NCBI GenBank assembly: GCA_937148845.1
Contig: CAKZRW010000054.1
Location: 1-39,148 of the forward strand
Reading direction: 5' to 3'
From: an uncultured Actinomycetes bacterium
GTDB lineage: Bacteria; Actinomycetota; Thermoleophilia; RBG-16-64-13
Length of the DNA: 39,148 nt
The position numbers and the translations under genes are program-made. The notes under the pieces were generated by a model, which searched no databases, had not been told where the DNA came from, and saw only the letters and a program-made list of their open reading frames with translations. This document shows positions 1 to 7,819 of the stretch, in pieces (the first letter of the stretch is position 1; the number at the start of each line of letters is the position of its first letter).

Positions 1-202
1 GGAAGTCTGCCGTCCAGGGCGTCCATCCGATAACAGTGCCCCAATAGCGGAAACTGATGGCCACTAGATAAACGACCATGACAGCGAGGATGTCCAGGGC
101 GATGGTCCCAAGACGGCGGTTTCTCTTGTCTCTGGCTGCTTGGCCGTTTGCCTTGCAGTTCTCCTCGCCGCTGGATGCATGGGTGAAGCGCGGGGGCGTC
201 AG
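1..202 (-). CDS. Partial membrane protein, probable CapD/FlaA1-type polysaccharide biosynthesis protein (N-terminus)
   Basis: The minus strand stays open from about 202 to the window edge. After a basic stretch (DKRNRRLG) it encodes a hydrophobic segment, with DILAVMVVYLVAISFRYWG as its core. This is the look of the first membrane helix of polysaccharide-biosynthesis nucleotide-sugar dehydratases or of undecaprenyl-phosphate sugar transferases, where an aspartate opens the helix and an arginine closes it. UDP-glucose dehydrogenase lies nearby, which fits an envelope-sugar region. The start is unresolved. A TGA lies just upstream in frame, and the only early start-like codon is CTG at 202. The first ATG (near 70) is inside the helix. 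The rest of the gene lies outside the window. Family assignment rests on about 65 residues and is tentative. Confidence 0.5.
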   Translation of the reverse strand, partial: MTPPRFTHASSGEENCKANGQAARDKRNRRLGTIALDILAVMVVYLVAISFRYWGTVIGWTPWTADF

Positions 203-207
203 TACTC

Positions 208-213
208 ATTATA
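208..213 (-). promoter_or_regulatory. Perfect TATAAT -10 box for the leftmost minus-strand gene
   Basis: The minus strand reads TATAAT here, five bases before the CTG at 202, so transcription would begin almost exactly at the reading frame. No convincing -35 box is seen 17 bases upstream. A leaderless transcript is possible but would need an unusual start codon. Confidence 0.4.
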
Positions 214-261
214 CAAGACCTGGCGGACACTCTCCGGCACCGCGCGAGTTTCCGTTGGTGA

Positions 262-290
262 TTGACATTTCCGAGGTGTGGTCTTACCGT
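262..290 (+). promoter_or_regulatory. Sigma-70-type promoter for the zinc-ribbon/DUF4282 gene
   Basis: A perfect TTGACA -35 box (262-267) is followed after exactly 17 bases by TACCGT (285-290), which keeps the key TA...T positions of a -10 box. Transcription from about 297 would leave a roughly 58-base leader containing the ribosome-binding site used by the GTG at 355. Confidence 0.5.
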
Positions 291-354
291 GGCCAGGGAA
301 GAATAGGGCCAAAACAAGGCTATGCAGCGTCTACGACCAGAAGGAGGGTGTGCA

Positions 355-864
355 GTGGCTGAAGCGATGAAGACATGTGCTAATTGTGGCCACATGCAGG
401 CGACGGGTGATTTCTGCGAGGCTTGTGGGTCCCGGCTGCCTGTGGCCGAGGCGGCTCCTGTGGCAACTGCCCCCACGCCTCCCCCTCCGCCGCCTCCCCC
501 ACCGACATCCCCGCCGTATGCCGGTCAGCCGCCCTACGCCTATGCTCCTGGGCCGTATGCTGATGTGACCAGCAAGGGCTTCTGGGGTAGGTTCTTCGAC
601 TTCTCGTTCAAAAGCTTTGTGACGCCCAGTCTGATCAAGGTGCTCTTCATCGTCTTCATGGTGGTGATAGGGCTCAGCGTGCTTGGCATGATAATCATGG
701 GCTTCACCATGTCGGCTGCTACCGGGGTCTTTTTCCTGATCGGTGGGATTATTTACGGCTTCCTGGCTCTACTCTGGGCCCGGGTGGTGCTGGAGATAGT
801 GATCACCTTCTTCCGTATCCATGAGAACACCGACGAGATCAAGAAGGACGTGAAGAAGGCCTAG
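355..864 (+). CDS. Zinc-ribbon protein with DUF4282 membrane domain
   Basis: I chose the GTG at 355 because a strong AGGAGGG (342-348) lies seven bases upstream; the ATG at 367 is too far away and 322 has no ribosome site. The 170-residue product begins with a short zinc ribbon (CANCGHM...CEACG, paired CxxC motifs). A Pro/Ala-rich linker with a nine-proline run follows. The C-terminal part (about residues 75-165) has two long hydrophobic segments flanked by FFDFSFKSFVTPSLIKVLF and by ARVVLEIVITFFRIHENT. These resemble the DUF4282 family of small membrane proteins of unknown function. The ribbon should face the cytoplasm and the C-terminus ends in a basic tail. No function is known. Confidence 0.85.
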   Translation: MAEAMKTCANCGHMQATGDFCEACGSRLPVAEAAPVATAPTPPPPPPPPPTSPPYAGQPPYAYAPGPYADVTSKGFWGRFFDFSFKSFVTPSLIKVLFIVFMVVIGLSVLGMIIMGFTMSAATGVFFLIGGIIYGFLALLWARVVLEIVITFFRIHENTDEIKKDVKKA

Positions 865-882
865 AGTCTGGTCGACCTCAGG

Positions 883-965
883 GCCGCGCGGCTGGCGGTC
901 GCGCGGCGGCGCGGGGGTCCATGGAAGAGGCGAGCCCGGAGCGTCTTAGAACGCCCCGGGCTCGC
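883..965. terminator. Two GC-rich hairpins between convergent genes
   Basis: The first hairpin pairs GCCGCGCG (883-890) with CGCGCGGC (900-907). The second is longer: GCGAGCCCGG (930-939) pairs with CCGGGCTCGC (956-965), and inside it GCGT (941-944) pairs with ACGC (951-954) around a six-base loop. They lie between the 3' ends of the DUF4282 gene and the small minus-strand gene. No U-tract follows, so bidirectional termination is inferred from structure and position. Confidence 0.55.
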
Positions 966-1048
966 GGTCAGAAGTGGGTCTAGGCCTGCGGAGGCGGTAG
1001 GAGGTTCTGCGGGCCTGACTGTGTTCCCAGAGGTTGTCGGCTCCGGTC

Positions 1049-1291
1049 CTACTCCTTGACCAGATAGATGTCACTTCCGCGCTGCACTACCTTCAGCTCG
1101 GGCAAGTCTTCTGCGACGACCGCTTTACGGAGTCCCTGCAAGAGGGTCACCGGTTTGCGATCAGGACATACCACCTGTGCGCTATCGTGACCACTTGCGA
1201 TGAACTCGGCAATAATCTCCTTGTAGATACTTGCCCGCCGACGGGTGGGGACAGGCCGTGGAATCAACTCATATCCCTTAGCCTTTGCCAT
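1049..1291 (-). CDS. Small conserved-looking hypothetical protein (80 aa)
   Basis: The ATG at 1291 is preceded by GTGAGG about six bases upstream; GTG codons at 1294 and 1303 are alternative starts. The product is basic at the N-terminus (MAKAKGYELI, then PTRRRASIYKEI). A predicted helix with IAEFIASG follows, then a segment RKPVTLLQGLRKAV, and the protein ends in hydrophobic strands (ELKVVQRGSDIYLVKE). It looks like a compact soluble alpha/beta protein. The helix-loop-helix and LLQGLRKA stretch could be a small nucleic-acid-binding fold, but I do not recognise a family. It lies downstream of ugd on the same strand after about 180 bases. Confidence 0.65.
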   Translation of the reverse strand: MAKAKGYELIPRPVPTRRRASIYKEIIAEFIASGHDSAQVVCPDRKPVTLLQGLRKAVVAEDLPELKVVQRGSDIYLVKE

Positions 1292-1473
1292 CACCGGCCT
1301 CACTTTCTTACTTACTCAACGAAGCCGCTGCTAAGTTTACATCTCAAATATCGGCTCAGTTTGCTCACACTTTAGTCTTACTTATTACCGGGCGCAGAGA
1401 AAACGCTTGAGAGAAATAGAAAGAAGGGGCTGGCAACCGCCTAGGCAAGCAGCACCTGATACAGAACCACTGT

Positions 1474-2772
1474 TCAACTCCCGCTACGGCAGGGGCGTCC
1501 AACTCCATCGTATATGAAGCCCAGCGCTGTAAGCTTTTCGTCGTCGAGTGCATTACGACCGTCGATGACTATGGGTCGGTTCATAGTTTTACGTACATGC
1601 TCCCAGTCGAGGCGTAGGAACTCATCCCATTCAGTCACCAGTATGCAGGCATCAGCTCCTTTAGCAGCTTCCTCTGCAGACGCAGTGTACTCGATAGACG
1701 GGACCACAGTGCGCATCTTATCCATGGCTACCGGATCGTATGCCACCACCGTTGCTCCTTCTGCAAGTAAGCGGCCAACTAAGACCAGCGAGGAGGCCTC
1801 CCGGATATCATCGGTGTTAGGCTTGAAAGCAAGTCCTAGTAACGCAATCCGACTTCCACGCAACTCTCCACCTAGATGCTGCTTCAGTTTGCCGATCACT
1901 CGACGCTTCTGCAGCTCATTGACCTCGATCACTGCAGTGAGCAATTGGAAGTGGTAACCGGAATTGCCGGCGATCTGCTTCAAGGCGGAAACGTCTTTGG
2001 GGAAGCAGCTGCCGCCGTAGCCGATACCGGCCTGCAGGAAATGGGGACCTATACGGTGGTCCAGACCCATGCCTTGGGCCACAACTTTCACGTCGGCCCC
2101 GACAGCTTCGCATACATTGGCTATCTCATTGATGAAACTTATCTTAGTGGCAAGGAAAGCATTCGAGGCGTACTTGATCATCTCGGCAGAGGCCACGTTC
2201 GTCAGCAAGACCGGGCTCTTCACGCCGGTATAGAGAGTAGCCACCTTCTCGGCTATGCCCGCTTCGTCCGCGCCTATCACGATCCGGTCAGGGTGCAGGA
2301 AGTCGGAGACGGCCGAGCCTTCCCTGAGGAACTCCGGGTTGGAAGCATAGTGCAGGTGGTCGTACCCTCGCGACTCGAGCTCAGCCTGCACCAAGGCTCC
2401 CGTGCCCACAGGAACCGTCGACTTCATCACGAGCACTTGCTCCTCCAGGCCGGGCGGTAGAGCGTCTATGGCCTGCCAGACACGGGAAAGATCAGCATCG
2501 CCCGAGTAGGTCGCAGGAGTGTCCACGCAGAAGAAAACGAACCCGGCGTCGGCATAGGCCTTGGCAGGGTCGGTGGTGAAGTCCAGACGGTCTCGGACGG
2601 AGGTCATCAGCTCCTTGAGCCCCGGCTCGAAGATGGGGACTTCGCCTCGCTTGAGCAGCGCCACCTTGGCGGCGTCAACGTCCAGGGCGGTCACGCGGTG
2701 TCCCAGATGGGCGAAACAAGCAGCGGTCACCAAACCCACGTAGCCCACGCCTACAATCGTTATCCTGCCCAA
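1474..2772 (-). CDS. ugd: UDP-glucose 6-dehydrogenase
   Basis: This enzyme oxidises UDP-glucose to UDP-glucuronate with two NAD+, supplying acidic sugar for envelope or exopolysaccharides. The 432-residue length is typical. The N-terminal Rossmann motif GVGYVG (residues 8-13) is intact, STVPVGT (118-124) and NPEFLREG (145-152) match the family, the conserved lysine is at 200 and the catalytic cysteine is Cys256 in GYGGSCFPKD. The C-terminal UDP-binding domain carries GLAFKPNTDDIREA. The start is TTG at 2772, supported by AGAGGAGG about eight bases upstream. The gene stands alone, near the partial polysaccharide gene at the window edge, which suggests a surface-polymer role. Confidence 0.95.
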   Translation of the reverse strand: MGRITIVGVGYVGLVTAACFAHLGHRVTALDVDAAKVALLKRGEVPIFEPGLKELMTSVRDRLDFTTDPAKAYADAGFVFFCVDTPATYSGDADLSRVWQAIDALPPGLEEQVLVMKSTVPVGTGALVQAELESRGYDHLHYASNPEFLREGSAVSDFLHPDRIVIGADEAGIAEKVATLYTGVKSPVLLTNVASAEMIKYASNAFLATKISFINEIANVCEAVGADVKVVAQGMGLDHRIGPHFLQAGIGYGGSCFPKDVSALKQIAGNSGYHFQLLTAVIEVNELQKRRVIGKLKQHLGGELRGSRIALLGLAFKPNTDDIREASSLVLVGRLLAEGATVVAYDPVAMDKMRTVVPSIEYTASAEEAAKGADACILVTEWDEFLRLDWEHVRKTMNRPIVIDGRNALDDEKLTALGFIYDGVGRPCRSGS

Positions 2773-2860
2773 CTCGGATCCTCCTCTGTTACTCTCCAGC
2801 TTCTTTAGCCGACCGTGTTGCTTGACGGCCCTAGACTCGCCTAGTCGCCGAAAGCCGTCT

Positions 2861-3853
2861 TCACTGCAAGCCCAAGAACTGCAGTATCGCCTCTACTAGG
2901 CCGTGCACAATCTTATCGCGGTAGGCATCGGTGGCTAGCAGTCGGTCTTCGGTGGGGTTGGTCATGTAGCCTATCTCCGGGAGGACCACAGGCACATCGG
3001 ACCAGTTGAAGCCGGTGAGGTCGCTTCGTTCATCTAGACCCCGGTTGCGGGCCCCGGTGGCCTTGATGAGCTCTCGCTGCACAAGCACGGCGGCCTCCTT
3101 AGAGCGGGCGGCGATGTCATCGGTCCAGCCTCGAATGGAGGCCGGATACAGGGTGTGGATGCCGTTCACTTCGGGGTTGCCGTTCCCGTCGGCATGAATG
3201 CGGATGAAGAGATCGGCCCTCGCTTCGTTGGCGATCTCGGAGCGCTCGCGGTTAGAGATATCGACGTCTTGGGTGCTACGCGTCATGACCACCTTGATCC
3301 CATGGGCCTCGAGAGCTTTGCGCAGTCTAAGCCCGATGGCCAGATTGAGCTCGCTTTCCGGTATGCCGGTGACCACGCCCCGCGTGCCGCTGCTCACCTT
3401 GGCCTTGGTCTGGGTGGAACCCGGGCCGATGGGTTCGGGGTCGAGATTGGGCTTGGCCTGGTGCCCAGGGTCGATGACCACTACCTTGGGGGGACCGGTG
3501 GTGGTGCTGACAAGGGTCGTGGAAGTGGAAGGGGCTGCGGAAGTGGAAGGGGTCGAAGAGGTCGGCGAGGTAGATGACGAGCTGGGATGACTGAGGCTGG
3601 TGTTTATGTGAGAGCTGGGGGTTACCGCGGAGCCGCTAGATCCGGTCGAAGTGGCGACGGTTGCGGAGGTGGTGGCTCCGGCCGGTCCGGAACTCTGGGT
3701 AAGCACTGTCGCGCCGATGGCGGCGATAATTACCACCACCGCCAAGGCGGCCACTGCCCACAGCAGGCGCAGACGGCGTCTACGAGCCCGGCGGGCCTCT
3801 AAGCGGGAGATCAACTCCTGGGTCTCACGATGGCGTGGCTGGAGAGGGGACAT
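2861..3853 (-). CDS. Membrane-anchored N-acetylmuramoyl-L-alanine amidase (Amidase_3)
   Basis: This zinc amidase cleaves the bond between MurNAc and the L-Ala of the stem peptide, in the cell wall. Residues 1-30 are very basic, a transmembrane helix spans about 31-52, and a Ser/Thr-rich linker runs to about 120, so the catalytic domain (123-330) is displayed outside on a tether. The zinc ligands are visible: His131 in DPGH, Glu166, and His220 in RIHAD. The catalytic glutamate is Glu293 in PEIGYMTN. The ATG overlaps the stop of the upstream gene in TAATG, indicating translational coupling. The linker contains an in-frame 18-bp duplication. The enzyme probably acts in wall turnover or cell separation. 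Confidence 0.92.
   Translation of the reverse strand: MSPLQPRHRETQELISRLEARRARRRRLRLLWAVAALAVVVIIAAIGATVLTQSSGPAGATTSATVATSTGSSGSAVTPSSHINTSLSHPSSSSTSPTSSTPSTSAAPSTSTTLVSTTTGPPKVVVIDPGHQAKPNLDPEPIGPGSTQTKAKVSSGTRGVVTGIPESELNLAIGLRLRKALEAHGIKVVMTRSTQDVDISNRERSEIANEARADLFIRIHADGNGNPEVNGIHTLYPASIRGWTDDIAARSKEAAVLVQRELIKATGARNRGLDERSDLTGFNWSDVPVVLPEIGYMTNPTEDRLLATDAYRDKIVHGLVEAILQFLGLQ
3519..3554. repeat. 18-bp tandem duplication in the amidase linker
   Basis: Units 3519-3536 and 3537-3554 share the core GGAAGTGGAAGGGG and differ at three positions. They encode TPSTSA and APSTST in the external Ser/Thr linker. A third, more diverged unit follows. Confidence 0.7.
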
Positions 3854-4383
3854 TATGGGGCCGCCGTCGGCGTACTTGAAGCGACCCGCCTCGCCAGGAT
3901 TTCCTGCAGCAGGTCGACCGCCTCCCGCGGAGAGGTGGCATATCTCACATCGCTTGCAAGAGCATCCCCCAGACTGTCATTCTGCAGATGCCAGCCCCCC
4001 AGGATGATCACAGGCTTACCTAATACCCCAGCCAAGCCGATCTCAGAGAGGGTGCCGTAAGCGCCGCTCACGGCTATGACGACATCACCGGTGCTGACCA
4101 CCGCCAGGTTGCGGGCATGACCCAACCCGGTAGTCACCACGTAATCGAGGTAGGGATTGGCAACGGTCCGGTTATGACCAGGCAGGATGCCGAGGGTGGT
4201 ACCGCCGGCCTCCTTGGCTCCCCGAGCGGCGGCTTCCATGATCCCGCCCAGACCTCCGCAGACCAAGATGGCGCCCTCTTTGGCTATCAAGCGACCGACT
4301 TCCCGGGCCTGCTCGTACTCGGCTGGGGAGCAGGAACTCCCGCCTATCACTGATACATACAGCGGTCGCATGCGGCAAAGCAT
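3853..4383 (-). CDS. TIGR00725/LOG-like Rossmann protein
   Basis: A single-domain nucleotide-binding protein of the SLOG/LOG superfamily, 176 residues. It shows the N-terminal strand YVSVIGGSS, the helix-capping GGLGGIMEAAARGAKEAGG, and GAYGTLSE, the position of the substrate-binding PGGxGTxxE motif in cytokinin-activating LOG enzymes. Here the residues are GAYGTLSE, so the LOG phosphoribohydrolase activity should not be assumed. TIGR00725-type proteins have no firmly known substrate. The start is ATG at 4383; an in-frame ATG at 4371 is an alternative without a better ribosome site. The gene is coupled by TAATG to the amidase gene, linking it to wall metabolism only by position. Confidence 0.85.
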   Translation of the reverse strand: MLCRMRPLYVSVIGGSSCSPAEYEQAREVGRLIAKEGAILVCGGLGGIMEAAARGAKEAGGTTLGILPGHNRTVANPYLDYVVTTGLGHARNLAVVSTGDVVIAVSGAYGTLSEIGLAGVLGKPVIILGGWHLQNDSLGDALASDVRYATSPREAVDLLQEILARRVASSTPTAAP

Positions 4384-4412
4384 ACCACCGCTTATCGCAG
4401 CACCGTGGGTCG

Positions 4413-4446
4413 GGCGGCCCAGTCGCCGGTCGGCGACTGGGCCGCC
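4413..4446 (-). terminator. 15-bp perfect hairpin directly after the helicase stop
   Basis: GGCGGCCCAGTCGCC (4413-4427) pairs perfectly with 4432-4446 around a four-base loop. The helicase TGA ends at 4447, so the hairpin abuts the stop. No U-tract follows on the minus strand. It may separate the helicase transcript from the LOG-like/amidase pair. Confidence 0.6.
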
Positions 4447-6750
4447 TCAGACCAGTGCAGCCAGCAGATGCAGGGCCATCTCCTTGTCGAGAGGTTCGTT
4501 CCAGTTCCCACACTTGGGCGACTGGATGCAGGAGGGGCAGCCGCTCTCGCATGTGCAATCCCGTACCAGCCGATGAGCATCGCGGACCCACTCGGCGAAG
4601 CGGTCGAAACCCTGGCGGGAGATCCCCACTCCCCCCGCATGGGCGTCGTAGACGAATATGGTGGGCCGCTCGGTCTGTATGTGGACCGGAGAGGACAAGC
4701 CGCCGATGTCCCAGCGGTCGCACATGGCAAAGAGGGGAAGCAGAGCGATGAGGGCATGCTCGACCGCATGAATGGCCCCGGGCAGCCGCACTAGCTCCGC
4801 CTCTGCGCCGAGGAGCTCTGGGGGCACCGTGAACCAAAGGGACTCGGTGACGAACTCTTGAGGCGGCAGGTCGAGTTCTTCGGTACCGAGCACTTCGTTG
4901 CGGCCGTTCCTGCGCTTCTCGAAGGCGATCACTCGGCTGCGCACGACTATCTCGCCCAGATGCAGGGTGACCGGACCGTGAGCGGTGTGCAGCCTTTCGC
5001 TCAGGATGCGAGTCTCGGTATCGCGCCGCGGAATGGTGTGGTAGCTGTCCCAGAAGGGGCGGACCAGGGCCAGGTGTTGCTCCAAGTCGAGGCGGCTGAC
5101 CAGATAGGAGTCCCCCATGTGGAGGTAGACGGCTCCCGGATGGAGGGCAGAGAAGGCAGTTTCGGCGCCCTCGGTGCCTACGATGTCGCCTGTGTCCTCC
5201 TCCACGATGGTGTATTGTTCGCCTCTGGTAGAACGGAGGCCGATCTTGGCTGCCGGGAAGCCGCTTCCGGTCAGGAACCAGGTGTCGTGTCGACGTCTTA
5301 AGAGACCTTTTTCCACCGCTTGCTCTAGACTCTCCGCCAGACCCGGGCCGAAGAACTCCTCGTCTTCGCGCACCAGAGGTGCCTCGTAGGCGGCTGCTGC
5401 CAGATGGTCGAGGTGCAGGAAAGGGTTGGCGAAGTCCATGGTGGCGGCCTCGACCTCCCGACTGAGGAGGAGGTCCGGATGCCTGACGAAGAACTGCTCA
5501 AGGGCGTCGTTGCCGGCCACGAATATCCCTAGGCTCTCTCCCTTGCCGCGGCCGGCGCGGCCCCATTGCTGCCACAAGCTGGCTACGGTGCCCGGGTACC
5601 CTACGGTGATGGCGGCATCCAGGGCTCCGATGTCGATGCCGAGCTCAAGCGCGCTAGTACTGACCACACCGAGGAGTTCCCCGCTGAAGAGCGATTTCTC
5701 GACGGTACGTCTCTGCTCGGGAGTGTACCCGGCGCGATAGGGGGAGATGCGTTTGGCCAGCGCGGGAGCGCTCTCCTCGAGAAGCTCGCTTGTCTGCTGG
5801 TAGATGACTTCTGCCTGGCGGCGGGACTTGGTGAAACAGATGGAGCGCACATGGTGACGTACGAGTTCAGCCAGGAGTTCGGCGGCCTCGCTGGTAGTGG
5901 AGCGGCGAAGATTGAGCTCCTCCTCCACCAGCGGTGGTTGCCAGAAGATTATCTGGCGTCTTCCCACCGGGGCACCGTCGCCGTGGATGTGGGTGACCTC
6001 TAGACCGGTCAGTTGGCAGGCATGCTCGGCGGCGTTGCGTATGGTGGCCGAGGCCAGGATGAAACGAGGCTCGGCCCCGTAGAAGGAGGCGACCCGGCGG
6101 AGTCGTCGGAGCACATTGGCTACATTACTGCCGAAGACCCCGCGATAGGTATGAGCCTCGTCGATCACCACATAGCTTAGGTTAAGGAAGAAATCGTCCC
6201 AACGTTCATGCCAGGGCAAGAGGCTCAGATGGAGCATATCGGGGTTGGTCAAGAGCACGCGTGCCTTCTGTCGGGCCAGGGTACGGGCGGCGCTGGGGGT
6301 GTCGCCGTCATAGGTGGCCACCTCGACTTGCCGCCCTGTCAACAGGCGGATGCGCCGAAGCTGGTCTTGCGCCAGGGCCTTGGTGGGGTAGAGGTAGATG
6401 GCGCGGGCGTGGGGATTGCGCAACAGATGGTCGAGCACCGGCAGGTTGAAGCAAAGGCTCTTGCCGGAAGCGGTGCCGGTGGTGACTATGAAGTGTTCAC
6501 CCCGCTCCACAGCTGCCCAGCATTCGGCCTGGTGGGTCCACAGCTGGCGTATGCCTTGAGCGGCGAGGGCGTCGACGAGCCGTAGGTGGAGCCCGGCCGG
6601 CAGCGGCACCGCCCGTCCCGGCCGGGCGGGGAGGACGGTCTGGGCTGCCACCTGGGGGAACCGCCCGGGGGTGAGCAGCTCGAAGAGCGGGGTCTGCGCC
6701 TGTGCCTTCATGTCAGGCCAAGGGTAGCCTAGCCGGAGCGGGCTCGCCAT
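4447..6750 (-). CDS. DEAH-box helicase of the MrfA/YprA family with DUF1998 cysteine cluster
   Basis: A superfamily 2 helicase of 767 residues. Motif I is TGTASGKS (91-98), motif II is DEAH (197-200) and motif III is SAT (234-236). The second RecA-like domain has TSALELGIDIGALD and the arginine-finger motif QQWGRAGR. The C-terminal region carries YDAHAGGVGIS and a cluster of five cysteines (732, 734, 738, 741, 747) in CTCESGCPSC and PKCG, matching the metal-binding DUF1998 tail of Bacillus MrfA. That enzyme is a 3'-5' helicase acting in repair of mitomycin-type DNA damage. A start at the in-frame ATG 6711 is possible, since the first 13 residues look non-conserved. No MrfB-type nuclease gene is adjacent. 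Confidence 0.9.
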   Translation of the reverse strand: MASPLRLGYPWPDMKAQAQTPLFELLTPGRFPQVAAQTVLPARPGRAVPLPAGLHLRLVDALAAQGIRQLWTHQAECWAAVERGEHFIVTTGTASGKSLCFNLPVLDHLLRNPHARAIYLYPTKALAQDQLRRIRLLTGRQVEVATYDGDTPSAARTLARQKARVLLTNPDMLHLSLLPWHERWDDFFLNLSYVVIDEAHTYRGVFGSNVANVLRRLRRVASFYGAEPRFILASATIRNAAEHACQLTGLEVTHIHGDGAPVGRRQIIFWQPPLVEEELNLRRSTTSEAAELLAELVRHHVRSICFTKSRRQAEVIYQQTSELLEESAPALAKRISPYRAGYTPEQRRTVEKSLFSGELLGVVSTSALELGIDIGALDAAITVGYPGTVASLWQQWGRAGRGKGESLGIFVAGNDALEQFFVRHPDLLLSREVEAATMDFANPFLHLDHLAAAAYEAPLVREDEEFFGPGLAESLEQAVEKGLLRRRHDTWFLTGSGFPAAKIGLRSTRGEQYTIVEEDTGDIVGTEGAETAFSALHPGAVYLHMGDSYLVSRLDLEQHLALVRPFWDSYHTIPRRDTETRILSERLHTAHGPVTLHLGEIVVRSRVIAFEKRRNGRNEVLGTEELDLPPQEFVTESLWFTVPPELLGAEAELVRLPGAIHAVEHALIALLPLFAMCDRWDIGGLSSPVHIQTERPTIFVYDAHAGGVGISRQGFDRFAEWVRDAHRLVRDCTCESGCPSCIQSPKCGNWNEPLDKEMALHLLAALV

Positions 6751-6769
6751 ACAGCCAAAGTTGGAGAAA

Positions 6770-6800
6770 GGCCGCTTGCGGCCGCTGCCCCTTTCGGGGC
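6770..6800 (-). terminator. Tandem hairpins with U-tract after the metallophosphoesterase gene
   Basis: Read on the minus strand, GCCCC-GAAA-GGGGC (6800-6787) is followed by GGCCGC-AA-GCGGCC (6783-6770) and then TTTCT. The second hairpin plus T-run is a standard intrinsic terminator, placed between the metallophosphoesterase stop and the helicase start. Confidence 0.65.
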
Positions 6801-6836
6801 CGCCGCCCTCCTGAGAGTTGCCAGAGTCTCGCCTAG

Positions 6837-7766
6837 TTACTCCGCAGCTTTCTCCAGGGTGACCAGCACGATCTGTGGTCGGGCGAAGAACCGCAGGGGT
6901 GGAAAGATGACCCCGATCCCGTTGGAGACGATCACGGTCGTGTCGTCACGCTCCACCCTCCCCGTGCGGTACTTCTGGCCGTAGTCGGACGGCACTAAAG
7001 GTGCCCACCTTCCGAAAAAGGTCACCTGACCGCCGTGCGTGTGCCCGGCTAGGACAAGGTCCACTGCTTGGGGGGGAAGCTGCTCCGCAAAGTCGGGATT
7101 ATGCGACAGCAAGATGACAAAGTCCTCGGCAGTTGTGCCCCGGACGATGGGGGCCAGGTCAGGGGTGTCTTTCCGGAGGTCGCCTACCGCACCCAGCCGC
7201 AGGCGAGCACCGCCCCTCTCAAGCCAGACACCTTGATTGCGGAGGAGGACTATGTTCGTGGGCTCCACTGCAGCGTAAACAGGATCAAGGTCGCGGCCGG
7301 AAGGGTCGTAAGCTCCGTAGTCATGGTTCCCCAGGGCCGCGTACACCCCCAAGGGAGCTTTCAACCTACCCAGAGCTTGAAAACAAGGGGCCTCGTAACG
7401 CGTGCTTCCGTAGACGTAGTCACCGGCCAGGACCACAAGGTCGGGGGCGAGGGCGTTCACGGAATCTACGATCTTCTCCACCCGGCTCTGCCGGAAGAAC
7501 CAACTCCGGTGGACATCAGCCACTACTGCGACCCTGGTGCCGGCAAAGGCAGTCGGGAGGTGTTCGCTGACGACGGTGTACTCTTTGACCTCGATGCGGT
7601 AGGTCTCGGCATGGCTGTAGCCCAGGAAGACGACAAGAGCAGCTCCCAAAGCCGCCAGCGCAGCCCGCAACCTACGTCGTTTACGGTGACTCTTAGTGTC
7701 GGCTCCCCGTTTCACAGATGGAGGGCTGGTCGCCGAAGGGGGTGGCGTAGCTACCGACCTGCTCAT
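6837..7766 (-). CDS. Membrane-anchored metallophosphoesterase (YkuE-like)
   Basis: A calcineurin-like phosphoesterase with a basic N-terminus and one membrane helix (about 32-50), so the enzyme domain is probably outside the membrane. The dinuclear metal site is complete: DVH (Asp84, His86), GDY (Asp116), GNHD (147-149), His222 in SHNPD, and GHTHGG with His242 and His244. The GHTHGGQ ending and the overall length (309) fit the YkuE/LpxG-type group, whose members act on phospho- or pyrophospho-lipid-like substrates or are uncharacterised. The substrate cannot be told from the sequence. The first 25 residues are Pro/Ser-rich and low in information. Confidence 0.88.
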   Translation of the reverse strand: MSRSVATPPPSATSPPSVKRGADTKSHRKRRRLRAALAALGAALVVFLGYSHAETYRIEVKEYTVVSEHLPTAFAGTRVAVVADVHRSWFFRQSRVEKIVDSVNALAPDLVVLAGDYVYGSTRYEAPCFQALGRLKAPLGVYAALGNHDYGAYDPSGRDLDPVYAAVEPTNIVLLRNQGVWLERGGARLRLGAVGDLRKDTPDLAPIVRGTTAEDFVILLSHNPDFAEQLPPQAVDLVLAGHTHGGQVTFFGRWAPLVPSDYGQKYRTGRVERDDTTVIVSNGIGVIFPPLRFFARPQIVLVTLEKAAE

Positions 7767-7819
7767 CAGTCTACTCCGACCGCGCGCTTGGAGACCTGCT
7801 CACTGAGCCGGTCGCCTGC

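Noticed and set aside
78-362. Plus-strand frame of 94 codons at the left edge
   Set aside because: It lies opposite the partial membrane-protein gene, has no good ribosome site, and its residues show no domain-like pattern; the minus strand gives the convincing membrane helix.
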